The notes under the pieces are model-generated. The model did not search any database and had not been told where the DNA came from. It saw only the letters and a list, made by a program, of their open reading frames with translations. Of a DNA stretch of 64,000 nucleotides, positions 48,803 through 57,742 are shown one piece after another (position 1 is the stretch's first letter; each line of letters begins with the position of its first letter). The position numbers were made by a program, and so were the translations under genes. The stretch comes from Dyella jiangningensis (lineage in GTDB: Bacteria; Pseudomonadota; Gammaproteobacteria; Xanthomonadales; Rhodanobacteraceae), in assembly GCA_000632805.1 (NCBI GenBank), contig CP007444.1, forward strand, positions 4,948,772-5,012,771, read 5' to 3'.

Positions 48803-50076
48803 GCCGTCTCCCAATGTCGGGCCGGCTGCTCGCCGGCGATCATGTCTTCGAAACTCTGGCGTTGTCGCACCACGGCGTAGCGGCCCCGGTCGAGCAGCAC
48901 TTCGGCCGCGAGAGGGCGCGAGTTGTACGTGGAGGACATGGACGCGCCGTAAGCGCCGGTGGTGCGGATCATCAGCAGGTCGCCGGCCGCGCATTCGGGC
49001 ATGGCGCGAGCGCGGGCGAAGGTGTCGCCGGTTTCGCAGACGGGACCTACGATGTCGTATTCGGTCATCGCTCGCGTTTCCCCATGCACGGGCACGATGT
49101 CATGCCAGGCATCGTACAGGCTCGGCCGCTGCAAGTCGTTCATCGCTGCATCGAGCACCAAAAACTTGCGATGTTCACCGTGCTTGATGCGGATGACGCG
49201 CGTGAGCAGCACGCCGGCATCGGCAACCAGATAGCGGCCGGGTTCGAACAGCAGGCGGCCGTGGAAACCTTCGAGCGCAGTGCGCACCACCGCCACGTAG
49301 GCAGCGGCGTCAATCGGATGATCGTGTCCTTCGCGATAGCGCACGCCCAGGCCGCCACCGACGTCGATGCTGGCGATCTCATGGCCTGCCGCTTCCAGTT
49401 CGCGCCAGAACTGCGCCACGCGTTTGAATGCTTCCCGATAGGGATCGAGGCTGAGGATCTGCGAGCCGATGTGCACGTGCAGGCCATCCAGTTGCACGTG
49501 GGTCAGCTTGTCCTTTTCGTCGAACCAGCGCCGCGCTTCATCAATGCTGACGCCGAACTTGTTCTCCGCCTTGCCGGTGGAGATCTTGGCGTGGGTGAGG
49601 GCATCCACGTCGGGGTTGATGCGCACCGCGGCGCGCGCGGTGATGCCGACGGAAGCCGCGAGGCGCTGCAGGGTCAGCAGTTCTTCGTGCGATTCCACGT
49701 TGAAGCGCAGGATCTTGGCCGCCAACGCCTCGGCGATCTCCTGCTCGCTCTTGCCCACGCCGGAAAACACGATGCGCTCGGGCGGTATGCCCGCATGCAG
49801 CGCACGCCATAGCTCACCGGAGGACACAATGTCGGCGCCCACGCCGTGCTCGTGCATCAGGTTGAGGATGGCCAAACTGGAATTGGCCTTGACCGCAAAG
49901 CAGATCAGCGCGTCCAGCCCGTGCAGGGCGCGTTGAAGCGAGCTGATGCGGTCGCGGATGGTGCTGGCGGAGTACGCATGGAACGGCGTGGGCAGATGCC
50001 CGGCCAATGCCTGCAGGTCGACGCCGTCGACGCGTGAAGCGGTGCGGGTGTCCTGCGTAGTGGCTTCGATGTTCAT
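48799..50076 (-). CDS. lysA: diaminopimelate decarboxylase
   Basis: PLP enzyme converting meso-diaminopimelate to lysine. 425 aa, no signal peptide, cytosolic. K63 in CFAVKANSS carries the cofactor; HIGSQIL, GGGLG, FEPGRYLVADAG and GPVCETGDT form the active site. Its place at the head of a wall-peptide hydrolase operon suggests it serves to use DAP released from muropeptides, though it may also be the cell's only biosynthetic enzyme. A strong terminator lies only 28 bp upstream of the start. Confidence 0.92.
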   Translation of the reverse strand: MNIEATTQDTRTASRVDGVDLQALAGHLPTPFHAYSASTIRDRISSLQRALHGLDALICFAVKANSSLAILNLMHEHGVGADIVSSGELWRALHAGIPPERIVFSGVGKSEQEIAEALAAKILRFNVESHEELLTLQRLAASVGITARAAVRINPDVDALTHAKISTGKAENKFGVSIDEARRWFDEKDKLTHVQLDGLHVHIGSQILSLDPYREAFKRVAQFWRELEAAGHEIASIDVGGGLGVRYREGHDHPIDAAAYVAVVRTALEGFHGRLLFEPGRYLVADAGVLLTRVIRIKHGEHRKFLVLDAAMNDLQRPSLYDAWHDIVPVHGETRAMTEYDIVGPVCETGDTFARARAMPECAAGDLLMIRTTGAYGASMSSTYNSRPLAAEVLLDRGRYAVVRQRQSFEDMIAGEQPARHWETA

Positions 50077-50104
50077 GCGGGTACTTGCCGTTGTAGTGAT
50101 CCGG

Positions 50105-50137
50105 AAAAAGCGGCAGCCCACACGAAGTGGGCTGCCG
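50105..50137 (-). terminator. intrinsic terminator between the TonB receptor and lysA
   Basis: On the minus strand: 11-bp stem cggcagcccac / gtgggctgccg with a 5-nt loop, then five Ts. Placed 16 nt after the receptor stop. Confidence 0.88.
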
Positions 50138-50152
50138 GTGGGGACGGTCAAA

Positions 50153-53152
50153 TCAGAAATCGACCGATACGGTGAGCTGAGCGAAACGTGGTTGCTGGAA
50201 ACGGAGCGGTTGCTTGAAGGTGGAGCTGGTGGAGTTGGAGATGGTGGTCTGCAGGTCCTGGTCCACGGCGATGGTCTGCTGCTCGTTGAACAGGTTGTAT
50301 ACAGCGAACTTCACCCGCAGCTGGCCCTTGTCGCCCAGCGGCCGCAGGTAGGTAAGGCTGGCGCCGAGGTTGTAGGTCCACGGCATGCGTCCGTACTTGC
50401 CGCGCGGTGACGACTGGTACACGCGGTCTTCCGAGCGCGGCGAATCGCAGTTGGCCACGCAGATGTAGTAGCTGTGGTAGTTGGTGTCGTCGTACGGGTT
50501 GCCCACGCCGAAACCGGTGATCGGGCCGCCGGAAGCGATGTTGAGGTCGCCGCCCACCTGCCAGTTCGGCGTGATCGCATAGGTGCCGCGCATCTTGATC
50601 TGATGACGGCGATCGTTGGGCAGGTAACCGTCGCCGCCGAAATTCACCCACGGATTGTCGAAGTTCTCGGTGCGGCCGGTGTCGTCGAAGTCGGTATCTG
50701 AATTGACCGGACCTTCCGCGTTGCCGCGGTTCCACGAGAGCACGTAAGAGGCGTTGAAGGCCCACTTGTCGTCCCATGCGCGGTCGATCTGGAACTCCAG
50801 CGCGGTGTAGGTGCGCTTGGGCTTCACCCAGCCGCGCTGGCCGAGATAGTTGCCGTCGGCGTCATACATTGCCCAGCCTTCTTTCGACGTGTCCACGGTG
50901 ACCCAGCCGTCCGGCTTGCCGTCGCAGTTGGTGTCGCCCCACACGGTGTTCTTCTTGCCGGGGTTACCCATCACCCAGCCGATATAGCCGTCCGGGCCGC
51001 ATTTGCCGGTCGCGCTGATCTCCATGTCGTCGATCGCGTTGTGCAGCTTGCGATAAGTGCCGTTGACGCCCCATGACCACTTGTCGTTGATCATCTGCTG
51101 GAAGCCCAGGATCAGCTCGTCCTGATACACCTGGTCCATGTTTTTGTTCACTTCCGAACGCAGGTCGCCCACCGTGCCGTTGCCCTGCGACGTGTCCACG
51201 CCACCCAGCTGAGGCCCGAGGATGGGCATGGCGTACTGGTTGCCGTTGGCGTCGGTAAGCGTCTGCCAGCCGCCGAACGCGTAGTAGGTGCGCTCGTCCA
51301 GCAGGCCGCCCGCCTGCTTGATGTTGATGACGTTGGCGACGGGCAGGTAGTAGCGGCCCAGGTTGCCGTAGATCTTGGTGGTGCCGTCACCCTTCATGTC
51401 CCACGAGAAGCCGAAGCGCGGCGCCCACATGTTGTCCATCTTGATGTAGCTGTGGCCGGCGGAATCCATGTTGTCGAAGCCATCGCGGCGGATGCCGGCG
51501 TTCAACAGCAGGTTGGGCGTGACCTGCCAGTTGTCTTCGAGGTAGAAGGCGTCGTTGGTGGTGTCGAAGTTGCCGGAAATCTCATAGCGACGTGCGCGCA
51601 CGTAGCCGTTGTATCCCGCGGGGATGACGCCGCCGCCGTTGGGATTGGGAATCGAAGAGCCGGCCGTGGCCGCATACACGTTGTAGTAGATCGCGCCCGG
51701 TCCCGGGTAGCGACGGGCGTAATCGGAATCGTCGTCCTCGTGGTCGTAACCGAAGCGCAGCAGGTGGTCGCCCAGCTTCCACTCGAAGTCGGCGCGACCT
51801 TCCTTGCGCAGGTCGTTGCGCTTGGAGACGGAGGTGCTGGTGGTGCAGCCCAGCGGCACGCCCGGCTTGGCGACGGCGTTTTCGGCGGCGACGTGGTTGC
51901 ACTCGATGTCAGCCAGCGAGCGGGTGAACGATTCGCGGCGGTTCTCGCCGTACAGCACCTTCATCGACAGGTTGTCGGTGAAGTAGTTGGTGTAGGTCAG
52001 CGACCAGTTCTTGCCGCCGGTATCAGTGTAGATCTCGTTGGTCTTCGCGCCGATGGTGTCGGTGCCGTAGTCGTAGTTGTAGACCGTGCCGGTGTTCTTG
52101 TCCTTGTCCGAGAAGGCCATCAGCGAGAGCAGGTTGCTGTCGTTGATGCGCCAGTCGATCGTGGTGCCCCAGAAGCCCGGGTTGGCGCGGTTGCTGGTGA
52201 GCGCCGTGCCTTCGTCATTGGTGTTGCGCGGCGACTCGCCGCGTGCTTCGTACATGGCGAAGAAGAACAGCTTGTCCTTCACGATGGGGCCGGACGCCCA
52301 CACGTTCGTCTTCATCAACGAATCGCGGTCCTTGCTGGCGGTGAGGTAGCGGTTGCCGCTGCTGTCGTAGCGGTCCTCCGCTTCGGAGTGCCATGCGCCC
52401 GGCTCCATGGTCAGCTCCACGCCGCTGTGGAACTCGTTGGTGCCCGAGCGCGCCACGGCGTTGATCACGCCACCGGTGGTGCGGCCGAACTCCACCGAAT
52501 AGCCACCGGTCTTGACCTGGAACTCCTGGTAGAAGTTGAACGGCGCTTCGGAATAGCCGTTGCGGTTGTAGAAGTCGGTGACGTTGAGGCCGTTCACGTA
52601 GATGGCGTTTTCCGCCACCGACGAGCCGCCGAACGAGAGGCCGCCGAACGACGAGGAGCCCTTCACCACGCCAGGCGCGAGCTGCGCGACGGAGGCGAGC
52701 GTCTGGTCTACCGGCAGGCGGCGCAGTTCTTCGCGCGAGATGTTGGTGGCCGACTCGGTCGAGGTGACATCCACGGCGGTGATGATCGCGGTGCCGGTGA
52801 CGTTCACCGCGTCGAGGTTCTGTGCGTTGCCGCCGAGGTTCACGGTGGTGGCGTTGCCCAGCGTCACGGTCACGTTGGCCGGTGCGACGAGTTGCTTGCC
52901 ATCTTTGGCGACCGAAAGCACATAGTCGCCCACGGGCAGGAACGGAATGCGGTAGTTGCCTTTTGCATCGGCGGTCACCGTGCGCGAGAAACCCGTCTGC
53001 GCATTGTTGATGGTGACCACGGCGCCGGCTTCGGTGTGTCCTACCACCGTGCCGTCGTTGTTACCTGCATGCGCCGAGGGCGCGGCCATCGAAGCCAGGC
53101 CAAGTCCAAGCGCCATGCACAACACGGTCCTTCGAAAATGTCGACTTCCCAT
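50153..53152 (-). CDS. TonB-dependent outer-membrane receptor (Oar-like)
   Basis: 999-aa porin-type receptor. A signal peptide is followed by a carboxypeptidase-regulatory-like beta-sandwich (VTINNAQTGFSRTVTADAKG), the plug domain (about 115-240, with YVNGLNVTDFYNRNGYS) and a long 22-strand-type barrel ending in LTVSVDF, with the terminal phenylalanine needed by the assembly machinery. Substrate unknown. Neighbours (transglutaminase-like protein upstream, wall-peptide hydrolases downstream) make peptides, including muropeptides, the best guess. Confidence 0.92.
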   Translation of the reverse strand: MGSRHFRRTVLCMALGLGLASMAAPSAHAGNNDGTVVGHTEAGAVVTINNAQTGFSRTVTADAKGNYRIPFLPVGDYVLSVAKDGKQLVAPANVTVTLGNATTVNLGGNAQNLDAVNVTGTAIITAVDVTSTESATNISREELRRLPVDQTLASVAQLAPGVVKGSSSFGGLSFGGSSVAENAIYVNGLNVTDFYNRNGYSEAPFNFYQEFQVKTGGYSVEFGRTTGGVINAVARSGTNEFHSGVELTMEPGAWHSEAEDRYDSSGNRYLTASKDRDSLMKTNVWASGPIVKDKLFFFAMYEARGESPRNTNDEGTALTSNRANPGFWGTTIDWRINDSNLLSLMAFSDKDKNTGTVYNYDYGTDTIGAKTNEIYTDTGGKNWSLTYTNYFTDNLSMKVLYGENRRESFTRSLADIECNHVAAENAVAKPGVPLGCTTSTSVSKRNDLRKEGRADFEWKLGDHLLRFGYDHEDDDSDYARRYPGPGAIYYNVYAATAGSSIPNPNGGGVIPAGYNGYVRARRYEISGNFDTTNDAFYLEDNWQVTPNLLLNAGIRRDGFDNMDSAGHSYIKMDNMWAPRFGFSWDMKGDGTTKIYGNLGRYYLPVANVINIKQAGGLLDERTYYAFGGWQTLTDANGNQYAMPILGPQLGGVDTSQGNGTVGDLRSEVNKNMDQVYQDELILGFQQMINDKWSWGVNGTYRKLHNAIDDMEISATGKCGPDGYIGWVMGNPGKKNTVWGDTNCDGKPDGWVTVDTSKEGWAMYDADGNYLGQRGWVKPKRTYTALEFQIDRAWDDKWAFNASYVLSWNRGNAEGPVNSDTDFDDTGRTENFDNPWVNFGGDGYLPNDRRHQIKMRGTYAITPNWQVGGDLNIASGGPITGFGVGNPYDDTNYHSYYICVANCDSPRSEDRVYQSSPRGKYGRMPWTYNLGASLTYLRPLGDKGQLRVKFAVYNLFNEQQTIAVDQDLQTTISNSTSSTFKQPLRFQQPRFAQLTVSVDF

Positions 53153-53202
53153 CTCCCCGTTCTCCCCCGGATCTTGTCGTCGTTGGTGTCATAAAAGGCG
53201 GC

Positions 53203-54717
53203 TTACCCGCCGGTGCGCTCAGGCACGGGCAGAAGCTGCCAAGTGAAGTCGTAGTCCCACTGGTTGAAATACAAATTGCCGCCGCGCCATTCGAGTTCGC
53301 CGCGTTGCGAGTCCACCGTCTCGGAGCGGAAGTACTGTTTGGGCGGCACGAAGGGCTGGCTGAAATCGCTGTTGAAGGCGATGCGGTAGGCGTCGAGTCC
53401 GCCCAGGTAGAACCACTGCAGCGCCGGGTCGTCCCCTTGGCCCGGTTGCAGCTGTCCGAACGTCACGTCCATGGGCACCCAGCCGTAGGGCGCGAGATAC
53501 AGCTGTCCCCAGTCGTGGATGTTGTTGTACTTGCCGTCGGAGAAGATCCAGCCCGATTGCCAGCGGGCCGGAATGCCGTTGAGGCGCAGCAGCGTGATCA
53601 GCAGCATGGTCTGCTGGCCGCAATCGCCGTGCCCCGCATGCAGCGTGTAGTCGCTGAGGTTGCTGATGGTCGAGTACTCGCGCGCGCCGGCCCAGGGAAT
53701 CTGGTCCACCGCGGCGAACAGCTTCTGCGCGATGCGATAAGGGTTCTTTTCGTTGCCCACCACCTTGCGCGAAAACGCACGCAGGTCGTCGGTGAACACG
53801 ATGTGCGGCGCGCGCTCTTCCACGAAAGGCTTCAGCTCGGGCGTGAGCTTCGGAGCAACCACCTTGTTGGCGTCGATGTCGTGGTACTGCGCGTAGATGG
53901 TGAGTTCGTAAGTGACGGCGAACGTCGTCGGCTTGCCGGCCTCGGCTTTCTTTTCCAGGTACGCCGTGCGCTGCATGGTCGAAGCCGGCGCCACGTTCGC
54001 GCCGGACGGCTGGCTGTCGACCAGCCGCACCTGTTCCTGCTGTCCAGGCAGTTCGCGCGGGAAGGGCAGCCAGGCGCGGATGGTTTCGCCGGCCGGCACC
54101 GCGTCCGCATTGACCGTCACCGTTTCGGTCACGCGCACATGGTTGGGCGTGACGCTGGTGCGATGCGTGGCGAGCGCTTCGGCGCGCGCGGCGCGATGGT
54201 GCTCATTGAGGGTTTCCATCGGGTCGTCGTTCGACGGCGACGGCTTGCTGCGACGTGACGCGGCTTCCTTGCTGAGCAGGAACAGGTTGTTCGGCGCGCG
54301 CTTGAAATAGAGCGTGCGTCCGTCGATGACCATGTGCTCGAGCAGGCCCTGTCGGTCCCAGCGGGTGAATTCGGCATCGCTGAGGTCGGGCACCTGCTTG
54401 CGGATGCGCGCCTTGGCGGCATCCGCATCCAGGGTGAAGTCGATCAGGATGCGGCGCATGCGCTCGCGCTGGAACAAGAGTTCGTCGCGTGTGCCTGCCG
54501 GAAGCCCGGGCTCAGCCAGCGCCTTCGTAATGTCAGCGTCAGCCGACTTGAACTGCCCCGCATCGATGAGCGCGATGGCATGCTGCACGGGTGAGGGAGG
54601 AGGCACCGGACCGGTATCGGCACGGGATGCGCCGACAGCCAGCAGACAGGCAAGGGCAAGCGCGGCCGGCAAGGCGCGACGAGCCTGCAAGGACATGGAT
54701 GATCGAGCCATCTTCAC
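53203..54717 (-). CDS. exported transglutaminase-like cysteine protease-fold protein
   Basis: 504-aa protein with a signal peptide (ALPAALALACLLAVGASRA). The transglutaminase triad is in GHGDCGQQT (Cys), NNIHDWGQLYL (His) and PMDVTFGQ (Asp), so an active papain-like site is expected. The N-terminal 330 residues are a separate unknown domain. Start is GTG at 54717 with ggggag upstream; the ATG at 54711 is nearly as good. Faces the plus-strand operon across 140 bp, and is followed after 50 bp by the TonB receptor. Confidence 0.88.
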   Translation of the reverse strand: MKMARSSMSLQARRALPAALALACLLAVGASRADTGPVPPPSPVQHAIALIDAGQFKSADADITKALAEPGLPAGTRDELLFQRERMRRILIDFTLDADAAKARIRKQVPDLSDAEFTRWDRQGLLEHMVIDGRTLYFKRAPNNLFLLSKEAASRRSKPSPSNDDPMETLNEHHRAARAEALATHRTSVTPNHVRVTETVTVNADAVPAGETIRAWLPFPRELPGQQEQVRLVDSQPSGANVAPASTMQRTAYLEKKAEAGKPTTFAVTYELTIYAQYHDIDANKVVAPKLTPELKPFVEERAPHIVFTDDLRAFSRKVVGNEKNPYRIAQKLFAAVDQIPWAGAREYSTISNLSDYTLHAGHGDCGQQTMLLITLLRLNGIPARWQSGWIFSDGKYNNIHDWGQLYLAPYGWVPMDVTFGQLQPGQGDDPALQWFYLGGLDAYRIAFNSDFSQPFVPPKQYFRSETVDSQRGELEWRGGNLYFNQWDYDFTWQLLPVPERTGG

Positions 54718-54857
54718 TGCAACTCCCCTCGCAAGAAATGGCGACACCGCCGCTGTGTAGCATGCTTGCAATCGGTGGTCAATAATTTATGCTTCGAGCG
54801 AAACCTGCCTGAATTAGATATTCCATGGCAGGCGATCAGGGGAACCAGAGGGGACGC

Positions 54858-56009
54858 ATGATCCACACGGCCTGGCCTTATCTCGCTGTCATGTTGCTGG
54901 CGGCGGGCCTGTTTCCCGCCTTGGAACGGCGCTTCAAGTGGCGGTTTTTCGAAGTACTCCCGCCGATCGTCCTCACCTATCTGCTGGTGACCACGCTTGC
55001 GGTCACCGGCCTGTGGCAGGTGAACGAGGAGATCCGGGCCACGCAGACCTTGTTGATCGGGCACATGGTGCCGGCCCTGCTGTTCCTGCTGATGATCAAC
55101 TGCGACCTGCTCGCGATCCTGCGGCTGGGGCCGCGAGTTCTTGCGGTGTTCTTCGTCACCATGATCTGCCTGTTCGTGGCCTTCATCGCGACCTTCCTGA
55201 CGTTCCGTCACTGGCTGTCGGGCGATGCCTGGCAACCCTTGGCGGCGCTTTCCGGTAGCTGGGTCGGTGGAACGGCCAACATGGTGGCGGTGAAGCAGGC
55301 CATCGGCATGCCGGATCGGCTGCTGGCCATGTCATTGCTCACTGACGCGCTGTGCTACTCCATGTGGGTCGTAGTGCTGTTCGGCCTGGGCCGCCTGGCG
55401 ACGAGCTTCAATCGCTGGACGCGGGCCAAGTCCAGCGCGGACATGGTGGTGGAGGAAGCCCGCAGCCACGGCCCGACCACGCCGGAGAACGTGCTGCTGT
55501 GGCTGGGCATGGCCCTGCTCGTGGGCGCCTTCTCGGCGTGGCTCGCCGACCGCCTGCCGACCACGGACATGGTCTCGCCCACCACCTGGACCATCATGCT
55601 TGCCACCGGCTTCGGACTGGTGGCGGCGCAGACGCCGCTGTCGCGTTTCGCGGGCGCCAGCACGATCTCCAGCGCCATGCTGATCAGCGTGGTCGCGGTG
55701 CTGGCTTCGCAGAGCAACTTCGAAGGCATCGGCTCGGCGCCGCTTTACCTGATGTGCGGCCTCAGCATCATCGCGATCCATGCGGTGCTGCTGGCACTCG
55801 CCGCGCGCGTGTTCCATTTCGATCTTTACCTGTGCGGCATCTCCTCGCTCGCCTGCATCGGCGGCGTGGCGGCGACGCCCATTCTTGCGGCCAGCTATTC
55901 GCGCTCGCTGGTGCCGGTGGGCATCCTGCTGGCGTTGCTCGGCTATATCCTCGGTACCGCGTTCGGTCTGCTGGTGGCGTCGGTGATGTCGTCGCTGGCC
56001 ATTGCGTAG
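54858..56009 (+). CDS. DUF819 family membrane protein, probable transporter
   Basis: 383-aa protein with ten or more hydrophobic helices. The conserved repeats SGSWVGGTANMVAVKQAIG and GISSLACIGGVAATPILAA resemble the pair of re-entrant substrate loops in DUF819 (YjcL) proteins, which share their fold with sodium/bile-acid and GltS-type carriers. The start MIHTAWPYL is preceded by gagggga. First gene of the plus-strand wall-peptide operon; muropeptide or amino-acid import is inferred from that context only. Confidence 0.85.
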   Translation: MIHTAWPYLAVMLLAAGLFPALERRFKWRFFEVLPPIVLTYLLVTTLAVTGLWQVNEEIRATQTLLIGHMVPALLFLLMINCDLLAILRLGPRVLAVFFVTMICLFVAFIATFLTFRHWLSGDAWQPLAALSGSWVGGTANMVAVKQAIGMPDRLLAMSLLTDALCYSMWVVVLFGLGRLATSFNRWTRAKSSADMVVEEARSHGPTTPENVLLWLGMALLVGAFSAWLADRLPTTDMVSPTTWTIMLATGFGLVAAQTPLSRFAGASTISSAMLISVVAVLASQSNFEGIGSAPLYLMCGLSIIAIHAVLLALAARVFHFDLYLCGISSLACIGGVAATPILAASYSRSLVPVGILLALLGYILGTAFGLLVASVMSSLAIA

Positions 56010-56017
56010 GAGTCGTC

Positions 56018-57424
56018 ATGCGAATCATGTCCAGCGTTGCCTTCGTATTCGCCGCCAGCCTGGCCGCCGCGCCCGCGATGGCCGACAAGGGGCCGGATGC
56101 GGTTCCCGTGCCGCCTTCCGGCGTCATCGGCGTCAGCAACAACGCCATGCTCACGCCGGATTTCTGGATCAAGCAGCTGGCGCAGCCCGATCGCGTGCTG
56201 ATGGACACCGCCGCGATCCAGGCGCAGAACGCCAAGGTGTTGCAGATCGATCCTTCCATGCACGACCTGAAGGCGCTGCCCGCCGCGCTCGACCGCGCGA
56301 AAGTGGAAGGCTGGATCAAGGATCTGTCGCAATACCCTTCCAAGCCGCTGTACGACGTCAACGGCAAACCGGTGCCCGCCACGCTCAAGCAGGAAGTCAC
56401 CGATCAGCTCGCGCTCGATCGCGTGCCGGCGCAGCAGTCCACGCGCTACGGCCTGGTGGTGCAGCGTGCCGCGCTGCGCACGTTCCCCACCGACCTGCGG
56501 GTGTTTACCTCCACCGACGATCACGACATCGACCGGTTCCAGGAAACCGCGGAATTCCCCGGTACGCCGGTGGTGATCGCGCATGAAAGCCGCGACGGCC
56601 AATGGCTGTTCGTGGTGAGCCCGCGCTATGCCGCGTGGACGCGCCGCGAGAACGTGGCGGAAGGTTCCGCCGCCGAAGTGTTCGGCTATGCGGGCAAGAC
56701 GCCGCTGCGCATCGTCACCGGCGACAACGTCACCACGGTGTTCACGCCCGAGCAGCCCGGCGTGTCGCAACTGCAACTGGACATGGGCGTCGCCATCCCG
56801 GTGCTGTCGGATCATCCGGCCGACCAGCCGGTGAACGGTCAATCGCCCTATGCCTCCTACGTGGTGGAACTGCCGCTGCAGGGTGCCGGAGGCAAGCTCG
56901 CCTTTTCGCCGGCGCTGGTGCAGCGCGTGGCCGACACCAGCGACAGCTACCTGCCGCTGACCGAAGCCAACATCATTCGCCAGGGTTTCAAATTCCTCGG
57001 CGAGCGTTACGGCTGGGGCCACGCCTACGACGGGCGCGATTGCAGCGGATTCGTGTCGGACGTGTATCGCAGCATGGGCGTGCAGATGCCGCGCAACACC
57101 AGCAAGCAGGCAATCAGCCCCGCGTTGACACACCAGGCATTCACCGACAAGGACAGCCACGACGCGCGCATGAAGGCCGCGTTGGCGCTCAACATCGGTG
57201 ACCTGGTCTACATCCCCGGCCACGTGATGATGGTGATCGGCAAACTCAATGGCGCGCCCTATGTCATCCACGACACCGGCGGCATCAGCTATCTCGATGG
57301 CAGCGGCGCGATGCGCCGGGTCAAGCTCAACGAAGTATCGGTGACGCCGCTGCTGCCCCTCATGTGGGACAGCAAGCACAGCTACGTCGACCGCATGACC
57401 AGCATCGTGCACGTCCATCCGTGA
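56018..57424 (+). CDS. NlpC/P60 endopeptidase with SH3-like domains
   Basis: 468-aa exported cysteine peptidase. Signal peptide (VAFVFAASLAAAPAMA), two SH3b-like modules (about 130-300) and a C-terminal NlpC/P60 domain with C342 in GRDCSGFVSDVYRSMG and H402 in IPGHVMMVIG. The layout is that of YkfC, a gamma-D-glutamyl-L-diamino acid endopeptidase that splits muropeptides to L-Ala-D-Glu and free DAP-containing parts. The next gene, the epimerase, would act on its product. SD taggag 6 nt upstream. Confidence 0.9.
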   Translation: MRIMSSVAFVFAASLAAAPAMADKGPDAVPVPPSGVIGVSNNAMLTPDFWIKQLAQPDRVLMDTAAIQAQNAKVLQIDPSMHDLKALPAALDRAKVEGWIKDLSQYPSKPLYDVNGKPVPATLKQEVTDQLALDRVPAQQSTRYGLVVQRAALRTFPTDLRVFTSTDDHDIDRFQETAEFPGTPVVIAHESRDGQWLFVVSPRYAAWTRRENVAEGSAAEVFGYAGKTPLRIVTGDNVTTVFTPEQPGVSQLQLDMGVAIPVLSDHPADQPVNGQSPYASYVVELPLQGAGGKLAFSPALVQRVADTSDSYLPLTEANIIRQGFKFLGERYGWGHAYDGRDCSGFVSDVYRSMGVQMPRNTSKQAISPALTHQAFTDKDSHDARMKAALALNIGDLVYIPGHVMMVIGKLNGAPYVIHDTGGISYLDGSGAMRRVKLNEVSVTPLLPLMWDSKHSYVDRMTSIVHVHP

Positions 57425-57470
57425 CGGTTGCCCCGCCTCCACATTCCTTTTCGAAGACAGGAAGCCTCCT

Positions 57471-57737
57471 GGAGTCTGTCCTCATGGTTCAACTATGCCG
57501 CGCCGGGAGCTGTTTGCCCGCGGAACAAGGAAGAGAGAGGGAATGTATGTCAATACATGACCGAGCGATGACGCGGTCCCGCGGGCAAACAGACCCGGCC
57601 CTTCGGGTTGCTCTGCCGTGGCCGCCATGCGGCAGCCCGCGACTTGCTCATGCAGTCAGCATGGGCGGCGCCACGGTCTACCACCTGACGGCCACGGCAG
57701 AGCAACGCGGCACAGTTTAACCATGAGGACAGACTCC
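57471..57737. repeat. 267-bp nested palindromic element
   Basis: Terminal inverted repeats of about 34 bp (19 bp perfect: 57471-57489 with 57719-57737, ggagtctgtcctcatggtt and its complement). They enclose two long hairpins: arms of 14 bp perfect (57510-57523 / 57579-57592), and arms of 18 bp perfect (57607-57624 / 57689-57706). A small hairpin (acccg...cgggt) lies between them. No protein-like frame. The right terminal arm supplies the sequence just before the epimerase start codon. It could be a MITE or a structured RNA. Confidence 0.8.
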
Positions 57738-57742
57738 CAACC

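Noticed and set aside
57364..57720. 118-codon plus-strand frame across the palindromic element
   Set aside because: It overlaps the end of the NlpC/P60 gene and follows the hairpin arms; inverted repeats, not codon use, shape the sequence.
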